From contig DCDB01000048.1 in NCBI GenBank assembly GCA_002316215.1, positions 1 through 15,182 of the forward strand: a stretch of DNA of 15,182 nucleotides, written 5' to 3'. A program made the translations under genes and the position numbers. The notes beneath the pieces are model-generated. The model saw only the letters and a list, made by a program, of their open reading frames with translations. It did no database searches and had not been told where the DNA came from. This document shows positions 6,563-15,160 of this stretch, one piece after another (position 1 is the first letter of the stretch; the number at the start of each line of letters is the position of its first letter). Source of the DNA: Lachnospiraceae bacterium UBA1066 (GTDB lineage: Bacteria; Bacillota; Clostridia; Lachnospirales; Lachnospiraceae).

Positions 6563-9306
6563 ACAGGAGAAAGCAACTGGCTGCAATCGTGCTGGCCGGC
6601 GTTGTGACGATGAATCTCCTGGGTCCGGGAAATGCCTGGGCAGATACTTCGTCTCTGGACAGTACCGCAGAATCAACGGCAGAAAGTTCAGGGGAGGAAG
6701 CTGCCGTTTACAGTACAACGGAGCCGAAAGCTGCAGAGTCCGGTGATACGGAATCCGTGGAAGAGGAGAAAGTATCCAGCGAAAATTCAGAAGGAAGTTC
6801 ATCAGAAAACGCATCGGGTGAAAGTTCTGGGGCAGCAGGGACAAATACGGGTTCAGGATCTGCAGGAGAAAGTGAATCAGAAAAAGAGAGCAGTACTTCG
6901 GAAAACAATTCGTCAGGTACACAGGTGACGGAAGCGCCGACAGCAGCACCGACGGGCACGGCTTCCGGCAGCAGTACATCAGGCGCGTCTTCCGGAACCG
7001 AATCCGGCAGTACATCAAGTTCGGCATCAGGTACGACATCCGGCGGTACATCAGGTACGGCATCCGGCACTGCGTCAGGCGGTACGGAAAGCGGAACGAC
7101 AGCATCTGAACATACACTTTCCATCGAGTACGTTTATTCTGACGGAACTGAGGCGGCGCCGTCCTATTCGGAATCCGTGAGTGAAGGCGCAAATTATTCC
7201 GTAAGTTCTCCGAAGGTCTCCGGGGCCACGGCGGATACAGCGGCTGTCAGCGGCATCATGGGAAAGGTAAATATTTCTGTTACGGTTACTTATTCCAGGA
7301 ATCAGTCTGAAACCACGCCCGCTCCGCAGGAAGAATCAAATTCTTCACAATACACACTGACAATCAACTACAGAGATACGAACGGCAGCAGGGTCAGCGA
7401 CTCTTATGTGGGAACATATAAAAAAGGCGCGGAATACTATGTTGAGTCTCCTGATATTGACGGGTATTATACAGACAAAGAGGCTGTCAGCGGGACCATG
7501 CAGGGAGACAAGTCGGTAACGGTTGTTTACTACGCCGACCCTGAGCCTGTACCGAAACCTACGCAGGCGCCTTCTGTGAGCGCCGCCGCGTCGGCACTTA
7601 TTTCTGCAGCAAAAAACACAAGTGAACTTTCCGGGTTTACGCAGATAGCCAAGAAGTATGCTTACGCCAATGTAAGGACGTTTCTTAATATCCGCGAAGG
7701 CAAAGGAACGGACAGCAGGATCGTCGGAGTCCTTTATCCGAAGAATCTGTGCTATGTTATTGCGGATGAGGATCAGGACTGGGTTTATGTCGAATCCGGC
7801 ACCGTAAGAGGTTTTGTTTATAAGAACTGGCTGACGATCGGAACAGAGGCGGATCAGTATGTAAAGCAAACCGGTGAGGATAAATGCACGCTTGCAACGC
7901 AGCTGGTTGCGCCTGCGGACAATCAGGCTTTCCGGTATACGCTGACGACGACCAGAACCATACCGACGTCATCATCCTATACCTATACATCGACTTCCGC
8001 CAACCGTCAGGCCATGATCACCTTTGCCGAGCAGTTCCTCGGACATCCTTATGTCTGGGGCGGCACGGATCTTCTTAATGGCTGCGACTGTTCCGGATTT
8101 ACGCAGCAGGTCTATGCAGCTTTTGGCATTGCAATTCCCAGATGCTCTTATGAACAGGCCGAGGCGGGGACGAAAATCCTGGCCACTGACGCCGAGCCGG
8201 GAGATCTGATTTTCTATGCAAGGAACGGTGTTGTGTACCATGTCCTTATGTATATCGGAAACGGGCAGGCAGTCAATGCAAGTTCGTCGACAACGGGAAT
8301 TATCATTTCCAATGTCGATTATACAAAAGCCTGCTGGGCATGCCGGTTTATCAACGACGGTACGGTAACATCGACACAGGCGTCTTCGCTTGTTGAAATC
8401 GGTAAAAAAGCTTATGAGGGCGACTCAGAGGCACAGCAGAAAATTATTGCTGCGATCGCGACGGCATCCAATAAAGAATGGAGTGAATACGGCTTCTGCC
8501 GGTCCGTCCTTATTGCACAGGTTATTCAGGAATCCGGCTGGCTTTCCTTCTCAGGAGCGGCAAACGGAGGCATACAGCCTTCGGATAATAATATTATCGG
8601 AATGAATGCCTCTCTTCTGAATGGTTCGTGGACAAGCCCGTGGACCGGGACATCTGCTATCCGGTATGTGCCGCAGAATGTGAACGGTACAGATGTGTAC
8701 GATTATGAGGAAATGCGGACATATCCTGATATTGAGTCCTGTCTGGAAGATTATGCAGCCTTTAAGGTCGGGCTTCATCAGGACATCAAGGGCGTGACGG
8801 ATACGGAGACAGTTATCAATACAGGCCTTGCAGGCTATGCAACCGATCCTGCCTATTACACCTCTGTACGCAATCTGATTACGAAATACGGTCTTACAAG
8901 ATATGATTCTGATACGGCAACCGGCACGTATAATAAAGACTCTTCCGTTTATACTCAGGATCAGCTTGAACTTATATGGGCTGTGGTCGCACAGGAAGAT
9001 GATGTATCCTATGACGGAGCGCTTGCCGTTATCTCCTGCGCCATGAACCGTGCGGATCAGAATTACGGCGGCTATGGTACGACAGCTCTTGCACAGCTGA
9101 CAGCTGACGGGCAGTTCTGCTATTCTCCGAAGGTTTCGGATCCCAGCCTGTGGCAGGCACGGCTTAACGGGAACGTCGCCGATTATGTGAAACAGGCTGT
9201 TTCCGACTGCCTGAGTAAGGGCGTGAGAAACCACTCCTACCTGAACTTCAGAAGTTCCAACAGGACAGGTAGCTACATCCAGATCGGAAGCAACTGGTTC
9301 TTCTAA
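6559..9306 (+). CDS. Secreted multidomain peptidoglycan hydrolase (MucBP-like x2, SH3, NlpC/P60, glucosaminidase, SleB-like)
   Basis: This is a 915-residue exported wall-remodelling enzyme. Residues 1-28 are a signal peptide with basic NRRK, a hydrophobic core and AWA before D29. Residues 29-184 form a Ser/Thr/Gly/Glu-rich linker. Two MucBP-like repeats follow (185-246 and 265-325), then a bacterial SH3 domain (about 366-427), both likely for wall or glycan binding. The NlpC/P60 domain (about 480-600) has WGG, CDCSGF with nucleophile C511, H561 and polar N573, and should cut stem peptides. A glucosaminidase-type domain (about 625-780) has QESGW with E658 as probable acid. The C-terminus (798-915) resembles the SleB/CwlJ hydrolase domain (GALAVISCAMNRAD, then YLNF and IGSNWFF at the end). 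The TTG at 6559 is preferred because AAGGAGG is 8 nt away; an ATG at 6553 is only 2 nt away. There is no LPXTG or C-terminal membrane anchor. It may act in cell separation or turnover; the SleB-like end does not by itself prove a role in spores. Confidence 0.9.
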   Translation: MNRRKQLAAIVLAGVVTMNLLGPGNAWADTSSLDSTAESTAESSGEEAAVYSTTEPKAAESGDTESVEEEKVSSENSEGSSSENASGESSGAAGTNTGSGSAGESESEKESSTSENNSSGTQVTEAPTAAPTGTASGSSTSGASSGTESGSTSSSASGTTSGGTSGTASGTASGGTESGTTASEHTLSIEYVYSDGTEAAPSYSESVSEGANYSVSSPKVSGATADTAAVSGIMGKVNISVTVTYSRNQSETTPAPQEESNSSQYTLTINYRDTNGSRVSDSYVGTYKKGAEYYVESPDIDGYYTDKEAVSGTMQGDKSVTVVYYADPEPVPKPTQAPSVSAAASALISAAKNTSELSGFTQIAKKYAYANVRTFLNIREGKGTDSRIVGVLYPKNLCYVIADEDQDWVYVESGTVRGFVYKNWLTIGTEADQYVKQTGEDKCTLATQLVAPADNQAFRYTLTTTRTIPTSSSYTYTSTSANRQAMITFAEQFLGHPYVWGGTDLLNGCDCSGFTQQVYAAFGIAIPRCSYEQAEAGTKILATDAEPGDLIFYARNGVVYHVLMYIGNGQAVNASSSTTGIIISNVDYTKACWACRFINDGTVTSTQASSLVEIGKKAYEGDSEAQQKIIAAIATASNKEWSEYGFCRSVLIAQVIQESGWLSFSGAANGGIQPSDNNIIGMNASLLNGSWTSPWTGTSAIRYVPQNVNGTDVYDYEEMRTYPDIESCLEDYAAFKVGLHQDIKGVTDTETVINTGLAGYATDPAYYTSVRNLITKYGLTRYDSDTATGTYNKDSSVYTQDQLELIWAVVAQEDDVSYDGALAVISCAMNRADQNYGGYGTTALAQLTADGQFCYSPKVSDPSLWQARLNGNVADYVKQAVSDCLSKGVRNHSYLNFRSSNRTGSYIQIGSNWFF
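6952..7110 (+). repeat. Low-complexity Ser/Gly/Thr repeats in the hydrolase linker
   Basis: Short degenerate units of 12-15 nt (TCA/TCC-GGT/GGC-ACG/ACA) encode strings such as ASGT, TSGGT and ESGT. They form the core of the flexible linker between signal peptide and first MucBP-like repeat. The region is expected to be length-variable between strains, and it creates spurious open frames on the opposite strand. Confidence 0.6.
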
Positions 9307-9320
9307 AATGAATGAATAAA

Positions 9321-9349
9321 AACCGCCGTGAAGCCACGGCGGTTTTTAT
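9321..9349 (+). terminator. Intrinsic terminator after the wall hydrolase gene
   Basis: AACCGCCGTG (9321-9330) pairs perfectly with CACGGCGGTT (9335-9344) around an AAGC loop, followed by a T-rich tail, with an A-rich run before it. It starts 14 nt after the hydrolase stop and should insulate ileS from upstream transcription. The A-rich 5' flank could also let it work in reverse, but no convergent gene is present. Confidence 0.92.
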
Positions 9350-9360
9350 ATGCAGATTTT

Positions 9361-9409
9361 GCGCAGACGGTTAAGCGCAGACAAAGGAAAATGAGGCGCA
9401 GATACTGCG
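9361..9409 (+). repeat. Three GCGCAGA words ending in a small perfect hairpin
   Basis: GCGCAGA occurs at 9361-9367, 9375-9381 and 9396-9402, at offsets of 14 and 21 nt. The last word leads into CGCAG-ATA-CTGCG (9397-9409), a perfect 5-bp inverted repeat. The cluster lies upstream of the ileS -35 box (9425). Related GCGCAGAT or CGCAGAT words occur in the trpF-trpB gap (4201) and after the phosphorylase gene (15171). Confidence 0.4.
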
Positions 9410-9424
9410 TAAGGCTTGCTCTCC

Positions 9425-9454
9425 TTGACAAATCCACTGTTTTGAAAGTATAAT
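9425..9454 (+). promoter_or_regulatory. Sigma-A consensus promoter of ileS
   Basis: TTGACA (9425-9430) and TATAAT (9449-9454) are both perfect, with an 18-nt spacer. The expected leader to the ileS ATG is only about 45 nt, too short for a T-box. The promoter likely drives ileS and the coupled phosphorylase gene. Confidence 0.85.
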
Positions 9455-9506
9455 GATTTTCCATATAAGTTTAAGATTTATATACTAAGTTCCGGGGGAA
9501 CATGAG

Positions 9507-12500
9507 ATGTATAAAAAAGTAGATACAGATATGAACTTTGTCGACCGCGAGAAGGAGACCGTACAATTCTGGAAAGAAAATAACATTTTCAGGAAAAGTA
9601 TTGATGAGCGGGAAGGCAGCCCGACTTATATGTTTTACGACGGACCGCCCACTGCGAACGGAAAACCGCATATCGGGCATGTGCTGACACGTGTCATTAA
9701 GGATATGATTCCCCGCTACCATACGATGAAAGGGGAGAAGGTTCCGCGCAAGGCCGGCTGGGATACCCACGGACTTCCGGTTGAGCTGGAAGTTGAAAAA
9801 GAGCTCGGACTTGACGGAAAGGATCAGATCGAGAAGTACGGTGTTGAGCCATTTATCAAAAAATGCAAGGACTCCGTCTGGAAATACGAAGGAATGTGGC
9901 GTGAATTTTCGGATATTGTCGGTTTCTGGGCGGATATGGACAACCCGTATGTCACTTACCATGATGATTATATCGAATCCGAGTGGTGGGCATTAAAGCA
10001 GATCTTTGACAAAGGTCTTTTATATAAGGGCTATAAAGTCGTTCCTTACTGCCCGCGCTGCGGGACTCCGCTGTCCAGCCATGAGGTGGCGCAGGGCTAT
10101 AAGACAGTAAAGGAGCGTTCTGCTGTCGTTCGCTTTAAGGCGAAGGGCGAGGATGCCTATTTCCTTGCATGGACGACTACACCCTGGACACTGCCGTCCA
10201 ACGTGGCTCTGTGCGTTAATCCGGATGCGGATTATGTTAAAGTCACGGACGGCGGCTACTGCTACTATATGGCGGAAGCACTCGTTCCGGCTGTGCTTTC
10301 GGAGAAAGCGGAAATCCTTGAGCATTATAAAGGCAAAGACCTGGAATACCGGGAATATGAGCCTCTTTTTGACGTAACAAAAGAAACCGCGGATAAAAAG
10401 CATAAAAAAGCATTTTATGTTGTATGCGATACGTATGTCACATTGACGGACGGCACAGGAATTGTCCATATCGCCCCTGCCTTCGGTGAGGACGACTCGA
10501 ATGTCGGACGCAGATATGACCTGCCGCTCGTGCAGCTGGTCGATGAAAAAGGAAATTTAAGCGGAGGAACGAAGTGGGACGGCACCTTCGTCAAGAAGGC
10601 AGATCCTTATGTACTCAAAGACCTCGAAGAACGCGGCCTTCTCTTTGCGGCCCCGAAGTTTGAACATGACTATCCTCACTGCTGGCGCTGCGGCACGCCG
10701 CTCATTTATTATGCGCGTGAATCCTGGTTTATCCGCATGACAGCTGTAAAGGAGGATCTGATCCGCAATAATAATAAGATCAACTGGATCCCGAAGAGCA
10801 TCGGGGCAGGACGTTTCGGCGACTGGCTTGAAAATATCCAGGACTGGGCTCTTTCGAGAAACCGCTATTGGGGAACGCCGCTGCCGATCTGGGTCTGCGA
10901 CGACTGCGGCGAGATGATGGCAATCGGCTCCAAAGAAGAACTGAAGGAGAAGGCCGACAACTGCCCGGAGAATATTGAACTTCATAAGCCGTATATTGAC
11001 GCGGTGACTATTACCTGCCCGAAGTGCGGAAAAAAGATGCACCGCGTTCCGGAAGTCGTTGACTGCTGGTTTGATTCCGGCGCTATGCCGTTTGCGCAGC
11101 ATCACTATCCGTTTGAAAACCAGGAACTTTTCAAGGAGCAGTTCCCGGCGGATTTTATTTCAGAAGCGGTTGACCAGACACGCGGCTGGTTCTATTCGCT
11201 GCATGCCATTTCAACTCTGCTTTTTGATGTTTCTGCGTTCCGTAACGTTATGGTCCTGGGACTTGTGCAGGATGAAAACGGACAGAAAATGAGTAAATCG
11301 AAGGGAAATGCCGTTGACCCGATGGACGCTCTTTCACAGTACGGGGCAGACGCCATCCGCTGGTATTTTATCGTGAATTCCGCCCCCTGGCTGCCGAGCC
11401 GTTTTTACGGCAAAGCCGTTCAGGAAGGACAGAGGAAATTCCTGGGGACACTGTGGAATACGTACGCATTTTTTGTCCTCTATGCGAATATCGATCAGTT
11501 CGATGCCACGAAATATTCTCTTGAGTATGATAAACTGGCGGTCATTGATAAATGGATTCTGTCGCGTTTAAATACGACGATAAAAACGGTAGATACGGAT
11601 ATGGCTTCCTATAAGATTCCGGAGTCCGGCAAAGCACTCCAGGATTTTGTCGATGATTTAAGCAACTGGTATGTACGCAGAAGCCGTGAGCGTTTCTGGG
11701 CCAAAGGCATGGAGCAGGATAAAATTAATGCTTATATGACGCTTTATACCTGCCTTGTCAATATTTCCAAGCTGGCGGCACCGATGATTCCGTTTATGAC
11801 GGAAGAAATCTACCAGAACCTTGTGCGCAGTATTGATCCGGAAGCTCCGGAAAGTATTCATCTGTGCGATTATCCGAAGGCGGATGAAAGTATGATTGAT
11901 CCCGAACTGGAGAGTAACATGGATCATGTGCTTGAAATCGTTGTTCTGGGACGCGCGGCCAGAAATGAAGGCGCTATCAAGAACCGTCAGCCGATTGCCA
12001 GGATGATGGTAAAGGCGCCGTTTGAGATTCCGGAATTCTATCAGAAAATTATTCTTGACGAATTAAATGTAAAGAAAATTGAGCTGACGGATGAGGCGGA
12101 AAGCTTCGTAAATTATTCCTTCAAGCCCCAGCTAAAGACTGTCGGACCGAAATACGGGAAGCAGCTTGGCGGGATTAAGAAGACGCTGGCTGAGCTTGAC
12201 GGCCGCAGGGCAATGCAGGAGCTTGGCGAAAAAGGCGCGCTTACCCTTGACATTGACGGAACATCGGTCGTATTATCAAAAGACGACCTGCTCATTGAAA
12301 CGGCTCAGACCGAGGGGTATGAGACACAGTCGGATGGAAAGACGACGGTTGTCCTTGATAAAGCTCTGACGCCGGAACTGATAGAAGAAGGTTTTGTCCG
12401 CGAACTGACAAGCAAAATCCAGACGATGCGTAAGGAAGCAGGCTTTGAAGTTATGGATCGGATCAGGGTTTATGCAAAGGGAAATGAAAAGATCCAGAAG

Positions 12501-12635
12501 ATCATGACGGACAACAAAGAAAGTATTTCGCACGACGTACTTGCAGATGACTTCATTTTCGGAGAGACTCAGGGCTATGTGAAAGACTGGAAAATCAATT
12601 CGGAACCTGTTACTCTGGGGGTGGAAAAACAATGA
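9507..12635 (+). CDS. ileS: Isoleucyl-tRNA synthetase (type 2, eukaryote-like)
   Basis: IleS charges tRNA-Ile with isoleucine. This is a 1042-residue class Ia synthetase with HIGH at 55-58 and KMSKS at 594-598. The editing insert (CP1) is recognised by WTTTPWTLPSN near residue 220 and GTGIVHIAPAFGEDD 316-330. Probable zinc ligands are C182/C185 with C392/C395, and a second cluster C464/C467 with C504/C507. GWDTHGLPVE 84-93 (where E. coli-type enzymes have GWDCHGLPIE) and the overall length favour the eukaryote-like type 2 group, some members of which resist mupirocin (family knowledge; resistance here is inference). The start is the ATG at 9507, after a modest G-rich ribosome site (9494-9500). 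The protein then begins MYKKVDTDMNFVDREKE, like relatives. The stop overlaps the next gene by 4 nt. Confidence 0.96.
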   Translation: MYKKVDTDMNFVDREKETVQFWKENNIFRKSIDEREGSPTYMFYDGPPTANGKPHIGHVLTRVIKDMIPRYHTMKGEKVPRKAGWDTHGLPVELEVEKELGLDGKDQIEKYGVEPFIKKCKDSVWKYEGMWREFSDIVGFWADMDNPYVTYHDDYIESEWWALKQIFDKGLLYKGYKVVPYCPRCGTPLSSHEVAQGYKTVKERSAVVRFKAKGEDAYFLAWTTTPWTLPSNVALCVNPDADYVKVTDGGYCYYMAEALVPAVLSEKAEILEHYKGKDLEYREYEPLFDVTKETADKKHKKAFYVVCDTYVTLTDGTGIVHIAPAFGEDDSNVGRRYDLPLVQLVDEKGNLSGGTKWDGTFVKKADPYVLKDLEERGLLFAAPKFEHDYPHCWRCGTPLIYYARESWFIRMTAVKEDLIRNNNKINWIPKSIGAGRFGDWLENIQDWALSRNRYWGTPLPIWVCDDCGEMMAIGSKEELKEKADNCPENIELHKPYIDAVTITCPKCGKKMHRVPEVVDCWFDSGAMPFAQHHYPFENQELFKEQFPADFISEAVDQTRGWFYSLHAISTLLFDVSAFRNVMVLGLVQDENGQKMSKSKGNAVDPMDALSQYGADAIRWYFIVNSAPWLPSRFYGKAVQEGQRKFLGTLWNTYAFFVLYANIDQFDATKYSLEYDKLAVIDKWILSRLNTTIKTVDTDMASYKIPESGKALQDFVDDLSNWYVRRSRERFWAKGMEQDKINAYMTLYTCLVNISKLAAPMIPFMTEEIYQNLVRSIDPEAPESIHLCDYPKADESMIDPELESNMDHVLEIVVLGRAARNEGAIKNRQPIARMMVKAPFEIPEFYQKIILDELNVKKIELTDEAESFVNYSFKPQLKTVGPKYGKQLGGIKKTLAELDGRRAMQELGEKGALTLDIDGTSVVLSKDDLLIETAQTEGYETQSDGKTTVVLDKALTPELIEEGFVRELTSKIQTMRKEAGFEVMDRIRVYAKGNEKIQKIMTDNKESISHDVLADDFIFGETQGYVKDWKINSEPVTLGVEKQ

Positions 12636-15160
12636 AATTATTATGGAGGCATGAATTGGCTGATAAGTCTAAGGAATACAAAGATCTTACGGAAACAAAG
12701 AAATCGAAAAATCCGGCAAAATTTGATAAAGAAAAATTTAAGGCTGAGGTAAAAGAAAATATCAAAAAGCATTACAGAACGACGATTGACGAGGCGACGC
12801 CGCAGGAGGTTTTCCAGGCGGTGGCGGACGTCGTCGAGGACTCCGTCATCGATGACTGGATGAAGTCCTGCCAGACGTTCGGGGAAAATGATACGAAGAT
12901 CGTGTATTATCTCTCGATGGAATTTCTGATTGGGCGTGCACTCGGAAACAATCTCCTTAACCTTGGGGAATATGACGGTGTCAAGGAAGCCCTTGAGGAA
13001 CTTGGCTTCGATATCAATGCCATTGAGGACCAGGAGCCGGATCCGGCTCTCGGAAACGGCGGTCTGGGAAGACTTGCGGCCTGCTTCCTTGATTCTCTGG
13101 CAACGGGAGGCTACCATGCCTATGGCTGCGGTATCCGCTATCATTACGGAATGTTCAGACAGAAGATTAAGAATGGCTATCAGGTAGAAGCACCGGATAA
13201 TTGGCTTAAGAATTTCTATCCTTTTGAACTGAAACGCCCGGAGCATGCCAAGGAAGTCCGTTTCGGCGGAAACACAAGAATTGAATATAACGCTTCTATC
13301 GGAAAGAACGAATACATTTATGAGAATTATTCCTCTGTCATGGCAATTCCTTATGACATCCCGATTGTGGGGTATAAGAATCATGTCGTGGATACGCTGA
13401 GAATCTGGGATGCCGAGGCTATTAATGACTTCGAACTGTCTTCCTTTGATAAAGGCGAATATGACAAGGCAGTAGAACAGAATAACCTTGCACGTACAAT
13501 TACGGAAGTCCTTTATCCGAATGATAATCACAGTGCAGGCAAGGAGCTCCGGCTGAAGCAGCAGTATTTCTTCATTTCTGCATCGGTCCAGGCGGCCATC
13601 CAGAAGCATCTGGATAAGTACGGGACGCTTAAAAACCTCCCGGAAAAGGTCGCTTTCCAGCTGAATGATACACATCCGACCGTTGCAATTCCGGAGCTTA
13701 TGCGCATTCTCATGGATGAAAATGACATGGAATGGGACGAAGCATGGGATCTGACGACAAAATGCTGCGCTTATACGAACCACACGATCATGGCGGAGGC
13801 TCTCGAGAAATGGCCGATTGACCTGTTCTCACGCCTGCTCCCGCGTATCTATCAGATCGTGGAGGAAATTAACCGTCGTTTCTTAAATGAAATCCAGTCG
13901 AAGTATCCGGGAAATAGCGATAAGATCCGCAATATGGCCATTATTTACGACGGGCAGGTTCGTATGGCGTTTCTTGCGATAGTCGGCGGACATTCGGTAA
14001 ACGGCGTGGCAGCTCTTCATACGGAAATCCTTAAAAATGAGCTTCTGAAGGATTTCTACGAGATGATGCCGGAGAAATTCAGCAACAAAACGAACGGCGT
14101 TACGCAGCGCCGCTTCCTTCTTCACGGAAATCCGCTTCTTTCTTCCTGGATTACGGACAAAATCGGCGACGACTGGATCACGGATCTTTCGAACGTCAGC
14201 AAGCTGAAGCTTTATGTCAGTGATGAAAAAGCCCGCCAGGAATTCATGAACATTAAATATAAGAATAAGCAGCGTCTTGCAAAATATATCCTCAATCATA
14301 ACGGCATTGAGGTTGACCCGCACTCTATCTTTGATGTCCAGGTCAAGAGGCTCCATGAGTATAAGCGCCAGCTGCTCAATATCATGCACGTTATGTATCT
14401 GAGAAACATGCTGAAGGAACATCCGGAAATGGACTTCTATCCGAGAACCTTCATTTTCGGCGCTAAGGCATCCGCCGGCTATGTGACGGCAAAGCTGATC
14501 ATCAAGCTGATTAATTCTGTTGCAAGTGTCGTTAACAATGATCCGGCTCTTAAAGGAAAAATCAAGGTCGTATTCATTGAAGACTATAAAGTTTCAAGCG
14601 GCGAGATCATCTTTGCAGCGGCGGATGTTTCGGAACAGATCTCGACAGCCAGTAAAGAGGCTTCCGGTACCAGTAACATGAAATTCATGATGAACGGAGC
14701 TGTAACTCTTGGCACGATGGACGGTGCTAATGTTGAGATTGTCAAGGAAGTCGGAGAAGAAAATGCATTTATTTTCGGTCTTACTTCCGATCAGGTCATA
14801 AATTACGAACATAACGGCGGCTATGATCCAAACTATATCTTCAATACGGACAGTGAAATCCGCCAGGTCATGGTGCAGATGGTCAACGGCACCTACAGTG
14901 AGGATACTGAGCTGTTCCGTCCTCTTTATGATTCTCTGCTTTCCGGCTGGAACGGCCGCGCCGATCAGTACTTTATTCTGGCGGACTTCCGCTCTTATGT
15001 CGATGCGCAGAAGAGAGTCGAAGAGGCTTACAGGGATAAGGAGAAATGGGCGAAGATGGCGATGCTGAATACAGCCTGCTCAGGAAAGTTTTCTTCCGAC
15101 AGGACGATCAAGCAGTACGTCGACGATATCTGGCATCTTGATTCAGTTACTGTTAAGTAA
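12632..15160 (+). CDS. glgP: Glycogen / alpha-glucan phosphorylase
   Basis: This is a pyridoxal-phosphate enzyme that releases glucose-1-phosphate from the non-reducing ends of glycogen or maltodextrin. The product is 842 residues from the ATG, near the family's 750-840. Motifs are YYLSMEFLIGRAL 92-104, DPALGNGGLGRLAACF 137-152, NGVTQRRF near 488, QVKRLHEYKRQ near 570, and EASGTSNMKFMMNGA with the cofactor lysine K684, followed by GTMDGANVEI. No extra regulatory domain is seen; the first 40 residues are Lys-rich and poorly conserved. The start is uncertain. ATG 12632 overlaps the ileS stop (ATGA) with an imperfect GGTGGA upstream. TTG 12656 has ATGGAGG ending 6 nt before it and gives a natural MADKSKEYK start, 834 residues. 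Sequence alone cannot separate GlgP from maltodextrin phosphorylase. The coupling to ileS is unusual. Confidence 0.95.
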   Translation: MKLLWRHELADKSKEYKDLTETKKSKNPAKFDKEKFKAEVKENIKKHYRTTIDEATPQEVFQAVADVVEDSVIDDWMKSCQTFGENDTKIVYYLSMEFLIGRALGNNLLNLGEYDGVKEALEELGFDINAIEDQEPDPALGNGGLGRLAACFLDSLATGGYHAYGCGIRYHYGMFRQKIKNGYQVEAPDNWLKNFYPFELKRPEHAKEVRFGGNTRIEYNASIGKNEYIYENYSSVMAIPYDIPIVGYKNHVVDTLRIWDAEAINDFELSSFDKGEYDKAVEQNNLARTITEVLYPNDNHSAGKELRLKQQYFFISASVQAAIQKHLDKYGTLKNLPEKVAFQLNDTHPTVAIPELMRILMDENDMEWDEAWDLTTKCCAYTNHTIMAEALEKWPIDLFSRLLPRIYQIVEEINRRFLNEIQSKYPGNSDKIRNMAIIYDGQVRMAFLAIVGGHSVNGVAALHTEILKNELLKDFYEMMPEKFSNKTNGVTQRRFLLHGNPLLSSWITDKIGDDWITDLSNVSKLKLYVSDEKARQEFMNIKYKNKQRLAKYILNHNGIEVDPHSIFDVQVKRLHEYKRQLLNIMHVMYLRNMLKEHPEMDFYPRTFIFGAKASAGYVTAKLIIKLINSVASVVNNDPALKGKIKVVFIEDYKVSSGEIIFAAADVSEQISTASKEASGTSNMKFMMNGAVTLGTMDGANVEIVKEVGEENAFIFGLTSDQVINYEHNGGYDPNYIFNTDSEIRQVMVQMVNGTYSEDTELFRPLYDSLLSGWNGRADQYFILADFRSYVDAQKRVEEAYRDKEKWAKMAMLNTACSGKFSSDRTIKQYVDDIWHLDSVTVK
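12643..12658 (+). promoter_or_regulatory. Strong ribosome site supporting an alternative TTG start for glgP
   Basis: ATGGAGG (12643-12649) lies 6 nt before an in-frame TTG (12656-12658). It is a better match to the anti-Shine-Dalgarno sequence than the GGTGGA before the ATG at 12632. The nearby ATGs at 12643 and 12651 are out of the glgP frame. Confidence 0.5.

Noticed and set aside
6708..7124. 138-codon minus-strand frame rich in Pro/Asp/Val with apparent repeats
   Set aside because: It is the complement of the Ser/Gly/Thr linker codons of the hydrolase; the periodicity is inherited from that repeat, and no ribosome site of its own was recognised.
9350..9506. T-box riboswitch before ileS
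   Set aside because: I found no T-box consensus or long structured leader, and the consensus promoter leaves only about 45 nt of leader.
12641..13783. 380-codon open frame on the minus strand under glgP
   Set aside because: It lies fully antisense to a gene with clear phosphorylase motifs, shows no recognisable domain, and is best explained by codon usage of the plus-strand gene.
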